The translations under genes and the position numbers were made by a program. Under the pieces are notes generated by a model that made no database searches, was not told the origin of the DNA, and saw nothing but the letters and a program-made list of their open reading frames with translations. Below, piece by piece: positions 16,091 through 27,266 of a stretch of 64,000 nucleotides of DNA. Numbering within the stretch: position 1 is the first letter of the stretch; each line of letters starts with the position of its first letter. Location: contig JAIUOO010000011.1 of assembly GCA_020161695.1 (NCBI GenBank), positions 1-64,000 on the forward strand. The letters are read 5' to 3'. Source of the stretch: Pseudomonadota bacterium (lineage in GTDB: Bacteria; Pseudomonadota; Alphaproteobacteria; Rhizobiales; Phreatobacteraceae).

Positions 16091-18355
16091 CTATTCCGCC
16101 GCAGCGGCGGGGGCCGCGGCGAGCTTCTGGTCCTTGAAGGTGAGACGGAAATGGGCGCCGCGCTGGTGGCCCTCGGCATCGGCGGGCGCATCGTAGAGTC
16201 CGAGGCTGCCCCCGTGTTCCTCCAGGATCTTGCCGACGATGGCGAGGCCGAGGCCCGTCCCCTTCTCACGTGTCGTAACGTAAGGCTCAAGCAGCCGATG
16301 ACGGTTTTCTTTGGGCAGGCCGATGCCGTTGTCGATGACATCCACCGCGAAGAACGGCGGCGTGGCTGCCAGCCGGACGAGGATGCGCCCCTTGCCGCGC
16401 TCGTCCTCCGGGACGGCGGCGATGGCCTCGGTGGCGTTCTTGATGATGTTAGTCAGGGCCTGGCTGAGAAGACGCCGGTCGAACGAGGCGATCCAGGTGC
16501 CCTCCGGCACGTCGGCTTCGATATCGATTTCGGGATAGCCGATGCGCATCATGAAGATGATCTGGCGCACGGTGTCGGCCACGTCCTCGGTCTCGAAGAC
16601 CGGCTTCGGCATCCGCGCGAAGGACGAGAATTCATCGACCATGCGGCCGATATCGCCGACCTGCCGGATGATCGTGTCGGTGCACTGGTCGAAGACCTCG
16701 CGATCCTCGGTGATGACCCGCCCGTATCGGCGCTTCAGGCGCTCGGCGGAGAGCTGGATCGGCGTCAGCGGGTTCTTGATCTCGTGGGCGATGCGCCGGG
16801 CGATGTCGGCCCAGGCGGAGGTGCGCTGCGCCACGACGAGATCCGTCACGTCATCGAGCGTCACCACCGCGCCGTGCGCACCGGCCTCGTCCGCCTCGAG
16901 CGCGACGCGGACGACCAGCGTGCGCTCGCGCCCGGCCCTGAGCAGTGTCACCTGCCCCTGCACGATGGGTGCGCCGCGCTCGGCCCGGGCGATCAGGCTC
17001 GCGAGCTCGGGCACCTTCTCGGCGAGTTGCGACCCCATCAGGTCGGGTTCGCTCACCGCGAGCATGTCGACCGCGAAGCGGTTCAGGAGGGTGACGTTGC
17101 CGGCTTCGTCGAGACCGACGACGCCGGCGGTTACGCCCGCCAGCACGGCCTCGGTGAAGCGCCGCCGGCTGTCGATCTGGTCGCGGGCGCTGATCAGGTC
17201 TTCGCGCTGGTCGCGTAGCTGCGACGTCATCTTGTTGAACGTGTCGCCGAGATTGGCGAGATCGCCCTCGGACCGGCGGATATGGACCTCGACATTGAGA
17301 TCGCCGGCCGCGACCTGGTCGGCGGCGCCGATCAGGCGCCTGATCGGCTGGACGAGGCGGTTGGCGAAGGACAGGCCAAGATAGACCGCCGACAGAGTCA
17401 CGAGGAAGGCGATCAGCGCGAACATCAGCGCGAAGGCGATCTGCAGGCCGAGCCGTCGGGCCTGGATCTCCTGATATTCGAGCAGGCCGAGCTGCGAGGC
17501 GCGCAGATGCTGCGCGATCTCCGGGTTGATCTGGCGGACGACGTAGATCAGTTCGTCGCCGCCGCGCTTCAGCTTGACGATGGCCTCGACGAAATCGCGT
17601 TCGCCGCGCGCGGCGACATTGGCGATGATGTCGTCGGTCTTGGCGATTTCCTCGAGGATCGCGGCGGGAACCGCGAAATCGCTCTGCATCGGCAGATCCG
17701 CCCGCTCGACGACGGTTCCGTCGAGCCGCATGATCCGGACCACGGTGAGGCCGCGAACCATGGCCTGGGCGGTCAGGAAGCGGCTGAAATCGAGCTGCGG
17801 CTGGTTGAGCGAGCGCACGCGCTCGATGTCCTGGACCAGCGCGCCCGTTTCCGCGCGCACGACGTCGACCTGCTCGCGGACATAGGCCCCGACAACGTTG
17901 GCGGAGGATTCCACCGCGCGGCGCACCGTGCCGGAGAAGATGCTCTCCATGCCGCGGTCGAGGGTGACGGAAGCCGCGATTGCGATGATCGCGACGGGAA
18001 TCGCGGCCACGATCGCGAAGAGGCGCACCACGCGCTCATGCAGGCGCGCGGCCGCCTGGCCGGACCTGCGCGCACGCCGAAGCATGAGGATCTCGCGCGC
18101 GATCAGCACGATCAGCACCAGCACCAGCACCGCGTCGATCAGCAGAACGGTCAGCACCACCTCGTGGGTGGCCGGGATGGGCAGAAAGCCGGTGACCAGC
18201 AGGAAGGTGATCAGGCCGAAGAACAGCGCAATGCCGACCATGACCGGGCCGGCGCGGCGCGACCGCAGGCCCGGCATGAATGCCGAGGTATCGACGGGAT
18301 GGGCAGCCGCTGGCGGCGTCATCGTTGCGGTCATCGGGCGATCGTCTCCCGACAT
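16091..18355 (-). CDS. ntrY: sensor histidine kinase NtrY
   Basis: A 754 aa membrane sensor kinase. Predicted membrane helices lie at about residues 38-60, 66-92, 110-135 and 310-335, enclosing a periplasmic region of about 175 residues. HAMP, PAS (ILDEAGNVTLLN-like segment) and HisKA domains follow, with the phospho-His in [13 protein letters not shown], then an HATPase with DNGIGLP and GTGLGLAIV. It phosphorylates NtrX. The start may instead be the ATG at 18334, which has GGGAGA upstream; the difference is seven residues. It is 113 bases downstream of ntrC, so a second promoter there is possible. Confidence 0.94.
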   Translation of the reverse strand: MSGDDRPMTATMTPPAAAHPVDTSAFMPGLRSRRAGPVMVGIALFFGLITFLLVTGFLPIPATHEVVLTVLLIDAVLVLVLIVLIAREILMLRRARRSGQAAARLHERVVRLFAIVAAIPVAIIAIAASVTLDRGMESIFSGTVRRAVESSANVVGAYVREQVDVVRAETGALVQDIERVRSLNQPQLDFSRFLTAQAMVRGLTVVRIMRLDGTVVERADLPMQSDFAVPAAILEEIAKTDDIIANVAARGERDFVEAIVKLKRGGDELIYVVRQINPEIAQHLRASQLGLLEYQEIQARRLGLQIAFALMFALIAFLVTLSAVYLGLSFANRLVQPIRRLIGAADQVAAGDLNVEVHIRRSEGDLANLGDTFNKMTSQLRDQREDLISARDQIDSRRRFTEAVLAGVTAGVVGLDEAGNVTLLNRFAVDMLAVSEPDLMGSQLAEKVPELASLIARAERGAPIVQGQVTLLRAGRERTLVVRVALEADEAGAHGAVVTLDDVTDLVVAQRTSAWADIARRIAHEIKNPLTPIQLSAERLKRRYGRVITEDREVFDQCTDTIIRQVGDIGRMVDEFSSFARMPKPVFETEDVADTVRQIIFMMRIGYPEIDIEADVPEGTWIASFDRRLLSQALTNIIKNATEAIAAVPEDERGKGRILVRLAATPPFFAVDVIDNGIGLPKENRHRLLEPYVTTREKGTGLGLAIVGKILEEHGGSLGLYDAPADAEGHQRGAHFRLTFKDQKLAAAPAAAAE

Positions 18356-18468
18356 CCCGGCAAATGCGTGGTCGATGCCGGTCTGCCGTTGAGGATTCGA
18401 TGCCCTCTTACAACAGGTGTGACAGAATTGTCACGCCAGATGTCGTCACGTCAGCGCGAGCCGCACCG

Positions 18469-19908
<1,440 letters not shown>

Positions 19909-19919
19909 TGTCGTCCTCG

Positions 19920-21044
19920 TCAGAGTGCTTTGCGGCCGTTGGCGTCGACCTGCGACACACGCGCCATGGGCAGAAGGATGCGGAAACTGGTACGGCGCGG
20001 CTGGCTGTCGCATTCGACGATGCCGCCGTGATCGCCGACGATCTTGGCGACGAGCGCGAGGCCGAGGCCCGAGCCGGAGCTCTTGGTCGTCACGAAGGGG
20101 TCGAACAGGTGCGGCAGCAGGTCGTCGGGGACGCCCGGCCCGTTGTCGCGGACGCAGACTTCGAGCGGCAGGCCGACACGGCTGGTCGTGCCGGGCATGG
20201 TCAGGCGGACGCCGGGCCGGAACGCGGTCGTCAGCATGATCTCGCCGTCAGCGGCGTGATCGCCGATCGCCTCGGCAGCGTTCTTCACGAGGTTGAGGAA
20301 GACCTGGATGAGCTGGTCGCGGTTGCCAAAGACCGGCGGCAGCGACGGGTCATATTCCTCGACGAAGCGGATGTGGCGCCCGAAGCCCGACTGCGACAGC
20401 TTCTTCACGTGTTCGAGCACGACATGGATGTTGACGGGTTCGCGCTCGACCGGCCGCTCGTCGGAGAACACCTCCATCCGGTCGACCAGTTTCACGATCC
20501 GGTCGGCCTCGTCGCAGATGAGCCGGGTCAGCGTCCGGTCCTGATCGTCGACCGACGCCTCGAGAAGCTGCGCCGCGCCACGGATGCCCGACAACGGGTT
20601 CTTGATCTCATGCGCCAGCATCGAGGCAAGCGCGGTGACCGAGCGCGCCGCGCCACGATGGGTCAGCTGGCGGTCCATCTTGTCGGCAATGGTGCGCTCC
20701 TGGAGCATGACCACCACCTCCCCGGCCCGCTCCGGCACCGGCGCGACATAGATGTCGACGACGCGCTCGTGGCCGTTGCGGGGGGTGCCGAGGTCGACCT
20801 TGTACTCGTTGACCGCCGCGTGGCGGTCGCGCACCTGCTCGATGAGCGCCAGTAGCGGGCTGCCGAAGGGCACCAGATCACGCAGGGCGTGGCGGCGCAG
20901 CACCGAGATGGAAGCCTGGAAGAAGGCCTCGGCAGCTGAATTTCCGTCGACGATCATTCCTGAAGCGGAGACGCCGATAACCGGGTGAGGCAGGGCGTTG
21001 AGGATCGAATCCTGAATGTCGAGGCCTGCGGCGGCAAGCGTCAT
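19920..21044 (-). CDS. ntrB: nitrogen regulation histidine kinase NtrB (NR(II))
   Basis: A cytoplasmic two-component kinase/phosphatase that controls NtrC and is governed by PII. An N-terminal PAS domain (about 10-120) precedes the HisKA box [13 protein letters not shown] with phospho-His145, the N box [13 protein letters not shown], and ATP-lid motifs DNGPGVP and SGLGLALV. The ATG at 21044 overlaps the dusB stop as ATGA and gives 374 aa, the usual size; other upstream ATGs lie inside dusB. No membrane segment is present. Confidence 0.95.
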   Translation of the reverse strand: MTLAAAGLDIQDSILNALPHPVIGVSASGMIVDGNSAAEAFFQASISVLRRHALRDLVPFGSPLLALIEQVRDRHAAVNEYKVDLGTPRNGHERVVDIYVAPVPERAGEVVVMLQERTIADKMDRQLTHRGAARSVTALASMLAHEIKNPLSGIRGAAQLLEASVDDQDRTLTRLICDEADRIVKLVDRMEVFSDERPVEREPVNIHVVLEHVKKLSQSGFGRHIRFVEEYDPSLPPVFGNRDQLIQVFLNLVKNAAEAIGDHAADGEIMLTTAFRPGVRLTMPGTTSRVGLPLEVCVRDNGPGVPDDLLPHLFDPFVTTKSSGSGLGLALVAKIVGDHGGIVECDSQPRRTSFRILLPMARVSQVDANGRKAL

Positions 21045-22081
21045 GCGGCTGCCCTCCATGCAAAGGCGTCGAAATGCGCAGCGAGGCTGCGGACGACCGT
21101 GCGCGGATCGTCCCCTGTCAGAACCTCGGCGCGGGCGGTGGAGAGCTGCGCCGCCGAGGCGCCGGCGCTGGCGGCCGCCGTGTCGAGCGCCCAGCCGAGG
21201 TGCTTGCGCGCATGGCGCACGCCGACGGCGATGCCGTAGTGGGCAAGCTGGTTCTCGTAGAGCTCGGTGGCGATGGCGAGCTGTTCGGCCAGCGCGGGAT
21301 CGACGGGAACCGAATCGCCCGCGAGATGGGCGGCGACCTGCGCCGGGAACCATGGGCGCCCCTGTGCTCCGCGCCCGATCATCACTGCGTCGGCGCCGGA
21401 TGCCGCCAGCGCCTGGTCGACTTCATCGAGTGCGGCAACGTCGCCATTGGCGACCAGCGGAATGGAAACGGCCTCCCGCACGGCGGCAATCGCCGCCCAG
21501 TCGGCCGAGCCCTTGTAGAACTGCTGGCGCGTGCGGCCGTGAACCGTGACCAGCGCGACGCCGAGGGCCTCGGCGCGTCGGGCAAGTTCCGGCGCATTGA
21601 TCGAGCCGTGGTCCCAGCCGAGGCGCATCTTCAGCGTCACCGGCGCATCGACGGCCGCGACGGTCGCGGCGATGAGCTTCTCGGCGTGGTCGAGATCCCG
21701 CATCAGCGCGGAGCCGGCGTAACCGCCCGTGACCCGCTTGGCAGGGCAGCCCATATTGATGTCGATGATATCCGCGCCCGCCGCCACCGCGACGCGGGCG
21801 CCCTCCGCCATCCAGTGGGGGTCGCAGCCGGCGATCTGCACCACGTGCAAGGCCAGCCCCTCGCCTTCGGCGCGCAGGCGCGCTTCTTCGCCGCCGGCGG
21901 CCAGATCGTCGCCGGGGACCATCTCCGACACGGTCCAGCCAATGCCAAAGCGCGCCACCATGCGCCGGAACGGCGCGTCGGTTATTCCCGACATGGGCGC
22001 GAGGGCGACAGGGCTGGCTATGCCGAAGGGACCGATCGACAACGCCTGCTGTCGCGGCGTCGTGGTCGAAAGGTGGGCCAT
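21041..22081 (-). CDS. dusB: tRNA-dihydrouridine synthase (DusB/NifR3)
   Basis: An FMN-dependent TIM-barrel enzyme that reduces uridine in the tRNA D-loop. The start [13 protein letters not shown], the active-site Cys112 in [19 protein letters not shown], the THGRTRQQ-like [11 protein letters not shown] and the FMN phosphate motif [16 protein letters not shown] are all present. Length is 346 aa. As nifR3/orf1 it is the first gene of the ntrBC operon throughout the group, an arrangement known from rhizobia in which NtrC represses its own operon. Divergent from ispDF across 148 bases. Confidence 0.95.
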   Translation of the reverse strand: MAHLSTTTPRQQALSIGPFGIASPVALAPMSGITDAPFRRMVARFGIGWTVSEMVPGDDLAAGGEEARLRAEGEGLALHVVQIAGCDPHWMAEGARVAVAAGADIIDINMGCPAKRVTGGYAGSALMRDLDHAEKLIAATVAAVDAPVTLKMRLGWDHGSINAPELARRAEALGVALVTVHGRTRQQFYKGSADWAAIAAVREAVSIPLVANGDVAALDEVDQALAASGADAVMIGRGAQGRPWFPAQVAAHLAGDSVPVDPALAEQLAIATELYENQLAHYGIAVGVRHARKHLGWALDTAAASAGASAAQLSTARAEVLTGDDPRTVVRSLAAHFDAFAWRAAA

Positions 22082-22142
22082 CTATTTGCCTATTTCGTGT
22101 GCGTCCAGAAATGTGCCTACACTTTAGACATCATTTTCCGCA

Positions 22143-22177
22143 TTGCACAAGAGCGCGTGCGCGTCCCTCTCGTGCAA
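22143..22177. promoter_or_regulatory. inverted repeat in the dusB/ispDF divergent promoter region, candidate NtrC site
   Basis: TTGCACAAGAG (22143-22153) and CTCTCGTGCAA (22167-22177) pair at 10 of 11 positions around a 13-base spacer that itself holds a GTGC. The GCAC and GTGC cores match half-sites of NtrC boxes, though the spacing differs from the canonical seven-base centre. It is 62 bases upstream of dusB and 53 upstream of ispDF. Autorepression of the dusB-ntrBC operon by NtrC in rhizobia makes the role plausible but unproven here. Confidence 0.4.
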
Positions 22178-22229
22178 GACACGACGTGGTGAACAGGCTA
22201 GAGGTCGCCATCGACGGGGGTAGGCAGGC

Positions 22230-23423
22230 ATGGCGAAAGCGCGACAGGTTGCGGCGCTGATCGTCGCGGCAGGGCGCGGAACGCGCGCCGGCGGCGAGGT
22301 CCCCAAGCAATACAGGCTGCTCGGCGGCGTTCCTGTGCTGGCACGCACCATCTCGGCTTTCGTCGAGCATCGGGCCATCGACATCGTCCAGGTGGTGATC
22401 GACCCGGTGGATCGGCCCCTCTACGACGCATGTCTCCCGGCCTCGGCGCGAATCGTCGCACCGGTCGGTGGTGGCGCATCGCGGCAGGCATCGGTGCTGG
22501 CGGGCCTCGAGGCGCTCGCAGCGCTTGCGCCACCGCCGGATGTCGTTCTGATCCACGATGCCGCACGCCCCTTTGTTTCCGCAGGATTGATCGCGCGGTC
22601 ATGCGAGATGCTCGCTTCCGGCACCGTGGCGGCAGTTCCCGGCGTGCCGCTCACCGACACGGTGAAACAGGTCGACGGCACCGACCGGGTCACGGCCACG
22701 CCCGAACGTTCGTCGCTGCGCGCGATCCAGACCCCGCAAGCGTTCGATTTCGTGAGCCTTCTCGATGCGCACCGGCGCGCAGCGACGGTTCCAGGCCTTG
22801 CCGCTACCGACGATGCCGCGGTCATGGAATGGGCCGGCCACCCGGTAACGGTCTTTGCCGGCGAGCCCGGCAACGGCAAACTGACGCTGCCGGAGGATTT
22901 CGATGCCGCCGAGCGGCGTCTCGGAGGAGTTTCGATGACCGATATCCGCACGGGTCAGGGCTATGACGTCCACGTCTTCGGTCCCGGCGACCATGTCTGG
23001 CTGGGCGGCATCAGCATCCCGCACGAATGCGGCGTCATCGCCCATTCCGACGGCGACGTGGCGCTCCATGCCGCGACCGACGCGCTGCTCGGCGCCATCG
23101 GCGACGGCGATATCGGCACGCATTTCCCGCCGAGCGATCCGCAATGGCGCGGCGCCTCCTCCGACCGTTTCCTCGCCCATGCCGCGGCTCTCGTTGCGGC
23201 GCGCGGCGGCCGGATCGGCAATATCGACCTGACGGTCGTCTGCGAAGCGCCGAAGATCGGGCCGCATCGCGAGGCCATCAGGGAGCGCATCGCCGCCATC
23301 GTGGGCATTTCGGCCGATCGCGTGTCGATCAAGGCGACAACCAGCGAGAAGATGGGCTTCACTGGCCGGCGCGAGGGCCTTGCCGCGCTCGCGCTTGCGA
23401 CCGTGATCCTGGCCGGAGGCTGA
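22230..23423 (+). CDS. ispDF: bifunctional IspD/IspF isoprenoid enzyme
   Basis: A fusion of 2-C-methyl-D-erythritol 4-phosphate cytidylyltransferase (IspD, about residues 1-230) and 2-C-methyl-D-erythritol 2,4-cyclodiphosphate synthase (IspF, about 237-397) of the MEP pathway. IspD has the nucleotide-binding [26 protein letters not shown] start and DAARPF; IspF has the metal-binding [15 protein letters not shown] and the [13 protein letters not shown] terminal motif. The fused form is typical of alphaproteobacteria. The ATG has GGGGG just upstream. pncC starts one base after its stop; dxr of the same pathway lies at the far end of the window. Confidence 0.96.
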   Translation: MAKARQVAALIVAAGRGTRAGGEVPKQYRLLGGVPVLARTISAFVEHRAIDIVQVVIDPVDRPLYDACLPASARIVAPVGGGASRQASVLAGLEALAALAPPPDVVLIHDAARPFVSAGLIARSCEMLASGTVAAVPGVPLTDTVKQVDGTDRVTATPERSSLRAIQTPQAFDFVSLLDAHRRAATVPGLAATDDAAVMEWAGHPVTVFAGEPGNGKLTLPEDFDAAERRLGGVSMTDIRTGQGYDVHVFGPGDHVWLGGISIPHECGVIAHSDGDVALHAATDALLGAIGDGDIGTHFPPSDPQWRGASSDRFLAHAAALVAARGGRIGNIDLTVVCEAPKIGPHREAIRERIAAIVGISADRVSIKATTSEKMGFTGRREGLAALALATVILAGG

Positions 23424-23424
23424 C

Positions 23425-23934
23425 ATGGACGACGAGGCGCGGAAGCTCGCGGTGCAGGTGCTGGATGCCTGCCGCGAGCGCGGGTTGATGGTCGCGACGG
23501 CGGAGAGCTGCACGGGTGGTCTTGTCGCCGCCGCGCTGACCGCCATTCCCGGCTCTTCGGCCGTCGTGGAACGCGGCTTCGTCACCTACACCAACGAGGC
23601 CAAGATCGAGATGCTGGGCGTCCGGGCGGCAACGATCGACACCGTCGGTGCCGTCTCGCCCGAGACTGCCGAGGCGATGGCCTGGGGGGCGCTGACGAAC
23701 TCGCGGGCCCAGATCGCCGTTTCGGTGACGGGCATTGCCGGACCGGGCGGCGCAACGGAGACCAAGCCGGTCGGGCTCGTCCATTTCGCCGCCGCGACCG
23801 AGGATGGCCAGTTGATGCGGCGCGAGGAACGTTTCGGCGATATCGGGCGGGACGAGGTCCGCCGCAGGAGCGTCATCGTCGCCCTGCATCTGCTCCTCAT
23901 GATGGCCTCGGGGCAGAAGCCACGGCAAGGCTAG
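23425..23934 (+). CDS. pncC: nicotinamide-nucleotide amidohydrolase, CinA C-terminal family (PncC)
   Basis: A stand-alone CinA C-terminal domain of 169 aa that deamidates NMN to nicotinate mononucleotide. The catalytic Ser28 lies in TAESCTGGL, followed by SSAVVERGFVTYTNEAK and the conserved SVTGIAGPGG and KPVGLVHFA motifs. It lacks the N-terminal molybdopterin-binding-like domain of full CinA, as usual in proteobacteria. One base separates it from ispDF. Its TAG stop overlaps the TAG stop of the convergent ratA gene within CTAG. Confidence 0.9.
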   Translation: MDDEARKLAVQVLDACRERGLMVATAESCTGGLVAAALTAIPGSSAVVERGFVTYTNEAKIEMLGVRAATIDTVGAVSPETAEAMAWGALTNSRAQIAVSVTGIAGPGGATETKPVGLVHFAAATEDGQLMRREERFGDIGRDEVRRRSVIVALHLLLMMASGQKPRQG

Positions 23935-24404
23935 CCGATGGCCGCGGCGCCCTGTGCGCCAAAGACCTCGTCGGCGCGCTTCTCGAAGGCTTCCGCGAAG
24001 CGCCGGAACGCCGCGTCGAAGACCGCGCCCATGACGAGGGCCAGCGCCCGCGACTTGAACTCGTAGTCGATGGTGAAGGACACGATCGTCCCTTCGCCCT
24101 CCGGCGCGAAACGCCAGTGGTTCTCGAGCCGCGAGAACGGCCCGTCGATGTACTCCGCGATGATGTGGAGGCGGGGCCGGTCCAGCGTCACCCGGCTGGT
24201 GAAGGTCTCGCGGATGATCTTGTAGGCGACGGTCATGTCCGCGACGAGAATCGCGATGCCGTCGTCGCCGGCATTGACGCGCCTGCGAACCTTCAGCTTT
24301 TCGCAGAGCGGCACGAAGAGCGGATATTTGTCCACGTCGGCGACGAGGTCGAACATCTGGTCGGGTCGATGCCTGACGCGCCGCTCGGTTTTGAACACCG
24401 GCAT
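23931..24404 (-). CDS. RatA/Coq10-family SRPBCC protein
   Basis: A START-like (SRPBCC) protein of 157 aa similar to Coq10, which binds ubiquinone and supports electron transfer, and to E. coli RatA. Diagnostic segments are RRVRHRPDQMFDLVADVDKYP-type N-terminus, PLCEKLKV, FTSRVTLDRP and a C-terminal helix with GAVFDAAFRRFAEAFEKRA. The toxin label of RatA is not well supported, and there is no RatB, so a ubiquinone-related role is preferred. It is the third gene of a lipA-ATPase-ratA run. Confidence 0.85.
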   Translation of the reverse strand: MPVFKTERRVRHRPDQMFDLVADVDKYPLFVPLCEKLKVRRRVNAGDDGIAILVADMTVAYKIIRETFTSRVTLDRPRLHIIAEYIDGPFSRLENHWRFAPEGEGTIVSFTIDYEFKSRALALVMGAVFDAAFRRFAEAFEKRADEVFGAQGAAAIG

Positions 24405-24407
24405 GGA

Positions 24408-24923
24408 TCAGGCCCCTGCCGTGGCAAGAAACGCGTCAGCCTGCCGGCGCGTGGTAAAGGTGACGAGGCGCTGCTCCGGCCGCAGCCCGGCCAGAAAGGC
24501 AAGCTGTCTGGGGCGGTGTTTCGCCCGGTAGTTCCATATCCATCGCAGGAAGCCGAAATCGAACTGCTCCGGGCAGCCCGGGGCCATTTCGGGGCGGACC
24601 TTGCCATAGGTCTTTGCAATGCGCGTGAGCGCGCCGGCAAGACAGACGCGGCGCGGCAGGTCGAACCAGAAGACGGTGTCGGCGCGCTCGCGGCGCAGTT
24701 CGCCACCGAGATGGCTGGTGTAGTTGCCGTCCATGATCCACGCCGGCTTGCCGGCCTCGCTGACCATGGACTGGCCGAACGTCTCGCGATCCGGCTCGAC
24801 CCAGCCCGGCTTCCAGAACAGCGCGTCGATCGAGACGTAGGGCAGTCCGAACTTCCGCGCGAGCGCCATGGCGAAGGTCGACTTGCCTGAGCCCGAACAG
24901 CCCATCACCAGCACGCGCTGCAT
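24408..24923 (-). CDS. P-loop nucleoside/topology-modulation type kinase
   Basis: A 171 aa P-loop NTPase of the adenylate-kinase-like FlaR/topology modulation family. Walker A is GCSGSGKST at residues 8-16; a second motif WIMDGNYTSHL and the Arg-rich RPRQLAFL region follow, both typical of this family. A preserved ADTVFWFDLPRRVCL strand corresponds to the region before the lid. The biological substrate is unknown. It lies 7 bases after lipA and 3 bases before ratA, so the three are co-transcribed. Confidence 0.75.
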   Translation of the reverse strand: MQRVLVMGCSGSGKSTFAMALARKFGLPYVSIDALFWKPGWVEPDRETFGQSMVSEAGKPAWIMDGNYTSHLGGELRRERADTVFWFDLPRRVCLAGALTRIAKTYGKVRPEMAPGCPEQFDFGFLRWIWNYRAKHRPRQLAFLAGLRPEQRLVTFTTRRQADAFLATAGA

Positions 24924-24930
24924 GGCACGG

Positions 24931-25890
24931 TCAGCGGCCGAGCTTGCTCAGGCGCGCGGCCTTGAGGCGGGCGAAATCATCGCCGGCATGGTGCGACGAG
25001 CGCGTCAGCGGGCTCGACGACACCAGCAGGAAGCCCTTGGTCATGGCGATGGTCTCGAAACCCTTGAACTCGTCGGGCGTGACGAAACGCACGACTTCGT
25101 GGTGCTTGCGGGTCGGCTGCAGGTACTGGCCGATGGTCATGAAATCGACCTCCGCGGACCGGAGGTCGTCCATGAGCTGGAGCACCTCGTTCCGTTCCTC
25201 GCCGAGGCCGACCATGATGCCGGACTTGCTGAAGATGGTCGGGTCCAGTTCCTTGACGCGTTGCAGCAGGCGGATGGAATGGAAGTAGCGCGCGCCCGGC
25301 CGAACCTTAAGGTACTTCGACGGAACGGTTTCGAGATTGTGGTTGAACACGTCGGGCCGAGCCGCCACCACCACTTCGAGCGCACCGTCCTTGCGCAGGA
25401 AGTCGGGGGTCAGGATCTCGATCGTCGTCTTCGGCGAACGGGCGCGGATCGCATGGATCACGTCGGCGAAATGCTGCGCGCCGCCATCGGCGAGATCGTC
25501 TCGATCGACCGAGGTGATGACGACGTGCTCGAGGCCGAGCTTCTGAACGGCGATGGCGGTGTGTTCGGGCTCGTTCGGATCGAGCGCGCCGGGCATGCCG
25601 GTCTTCACGTTGCAGAACGAGCAGGCCCGCGTGCAGGTGTCGCCCATGATCATGAAGGTGGCGTGCTTCTTTTCCCAGCACTCGCCGATATTCGGGCAGC
25701 CAGCCTCCTCGCACACGGTGACGAGGCCGTTCTCCTTCACGATCTTGTGGGTCTCGGCCCATTTCGGCGAGCCGGGCGCCTTGACGCGAATCCATTCCGG
25801 CTTGCGCTGGATCGGCTGGTCGGGCCGATGCGCCTTTTCCGGGTGGCGGGGGCGTGAATCCCGCTTCAGCGTGTCGATCAGGGTGGCCAT
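24931..25890 (-). CDS. lipA: lipoyl synthase
   Basis: A radical SAM enzyme that inserts two sulfurs into octanoyl groups on E2 and GcvH proteins. It holds two 4Fe-4S sites: the auxiliary cluster cysteines 60, 65 and 71 ([12 protein letters not shown]) and the radical SAM triad CxxxCxxC at 86, 90 and 93. The terminal serine ligand lies in [11 protein letters not shown]. Length 319 aa is standard. It starts a reverse-strand run with the P-loop kinase and ratA. Confidence 0.97.
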   Translation of the reverse strand: MATLIDTLKRDSRPRHPEKAHRPDQPIQRKPEWIRVKAPGSPKWAETHKIVKENGLVTVCEEAGCPNIGECWEKKHATFMIMGDTCTRACSFCNVKTGMPGALDPNEPEHTAIAVQKLGLEHVVITSVDRDDLADGGAQHFADVIHAIRARSPKTTIEILTPDFLRKDGALEVVVAARPDVFNHNLETVPSKYLKVRPGARYFHSIRLLQRVKELDPTIFSKSGIMVGLGEERNEVLQLMDDLRSAEVDFMTIGQYLQPTRKHHEVVRFVTPDEFKGFETIAMTKGFLLVSSSPLTRSSHHAGDDFARLKAARLSKLGR

Positions 25891-25991
25891 GGCGGATTCC
25901 GTGGAGCGGAAGGCATCATTAGGCGTTCGGGGCCGGCTTTCGCAAGGGCGCAGGCTCGGCGCGCAGAGCTGCCGCCCGTCGACCGCCGGGA

Positions 25992-27266
25992 TCAGATTGG
26001 CCGCCTCGAGGCGTCGAACTGCTCGACGAAGCGGATCAATGCCGCAACAGCCAGCCCCATATCGGCGGGCGTCGCGGATTCCAGCGGATTGTGGCTGATG
26101 CCACCCTTGCAGCGCACGAACAGCATGGCGAAATCGGTGAGGTGGGCCATGGACTGGCCGTCATGCCCTGCCCCGGAGACGAGCCGCGGCGCGGGCAGGC
26201 CGAGCGAGGCGAGGCTGTCTGCAAGCCCATCGACGATCCACGGCGCGCAGGGGGCCGTCGGGCAGTCGTGATAGGTGTCGAACGCGACGGAACAGCCTCG
26301 CGCTGCAGCACGCGCCTCCGCACGCGCCTGAAATTCCTGCAGGGCGGCCTGCCGCGGCGGATCGGAGGCCGCACGCAGGTCGAGGACGAACTCCACGCGG
26401 TCGGGAATGACGTTGATCGCGCCGGGCATGACCTTCGTCTGGCCGACGGTCGCGACCATGGCGGCCTCCGGATGCGCTTTGGCGATGCCCTCGGCGGCCA
26501 GCATCATCTCCGACGCAGCGAGCAGCGCGTCCTGCCGGAGCGGCATGGGCACGGTGCCGGCGTGACCGGCCATGCCGGAAACAGTGACGCGCGTGCGGTT
26601 CTGCCCGGCAATGGACGTGACGACGCCGACCGGCTGGTCGTCCTGCTCCAGCACCGGGCCTTGCTCGATGTGGACCTCGACATAGGCCAGCGCCTCGTCC
26701 TTCCGCATCGCAGCGGAGGGAATGGCGGCAGGGTCGAGCCCATAGCCGCGCATCGCGTCCTCCAGAGACACGCCGTCGCGGTCTGCGCCCGCCAGCCAGC
26801 GCTCCTCGAAACGGCCCGCAAGCGCGGCCGACGACGAAAGCACTGTCGGAAAGCGCACGCCTTCCTCATCGCCAAAGGCAAGCACGTCCACGGCGAAGGG
26901 AAAGCGCTTGCCGGCATCGCGGAAATGCTCGACGGCGAGGATGCCCGCGACCACGCCGAGCATGCCGTCGTACTTGCCGGCATTGATCACCGTGTCGATA
27001 TGCGAGCCGATCAGCAGGCGCGGCACGACATTGGCGCCTGGCGTCTCGCCTTCCCGGGAATAGTGACCGCGAACCGTGCCGAGGGCGTCCTCGGTGGCCT
27101 CCATGCCCGCTTCGGCCATCCACTGGCCCACGAGATGGGCGGCTCGCTTGTGCTCGGGCGTCAGGAAGCGGCGGGTCAGCCGCTCCGGCTCCTCGGAGAT
27201 CGCCGCCAGTTCCTCCAGCATGGCCTCGGCGCGCCGGCCGAGGCGTTCGGTGTCGAGCGTCGTCAT
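25992..27266 (-). CDS. M20-family allantoate amidohydrolase / N-carbamoyl-L-amino-acid hydrolase
   Basis: A binuclear metal amidohydrolase of the M20/hydantoinase-carbamoylase family, 424 aa. Metal ligands are visible as His89 in GSHIDTV, Asp100 in [10 protein letters not shown], Glu134/Glu135 in [10 protein letters not shown], and the C-terminal His in ISHNPLES. The AGHAGTVPM lid segment lies in the dimerisation domain. Sequence alone does not separate allantoate amidohydrolase from beta-ureidopropionase or carbamoylase. The overlap (ATGA) with puuD and the xanthine dehydrogenase genes upstream favour allantoate, releasing ammonia and ureidoglycine. Confidence 0.85.
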   Translation of the reverse strand: MTTLDTERLGRRAEAMLEELAAISEEPERLTRRFLTPEHKRAAHLVGQWMAEAGMEATEDALGTVRGHYSREGETPGANVVPRLLIGSHIDTVINAGKYDGMLGVVAGILAVEHFRDAGKRFPFAVDVLAFGDEEGVRFPTVLSSSAALAGRFEERWLAGADRDGVSLEDAMRGYGLDPAAIPSAAMRKDEALAYVEVHIEQGPVLEQDDQPVGVVTSIAGQNRTRVTVSGMAGHAGTVPMPLRQDALLAASEMMLAAEGIAKAHPEAAMVATVGQTKVMPGAINVIPDRVEFVLDLRAASDPPRQAALQEFQARAEARAAARGCSVAFDTYHDCPTAPCAPWIVDGLADSLASLGLPAPRLVSGAGHDGQSMAHLTDFAMLFVRCKGGISHNPLESATPADMGLAVAALIRFVEQFDASRRPI

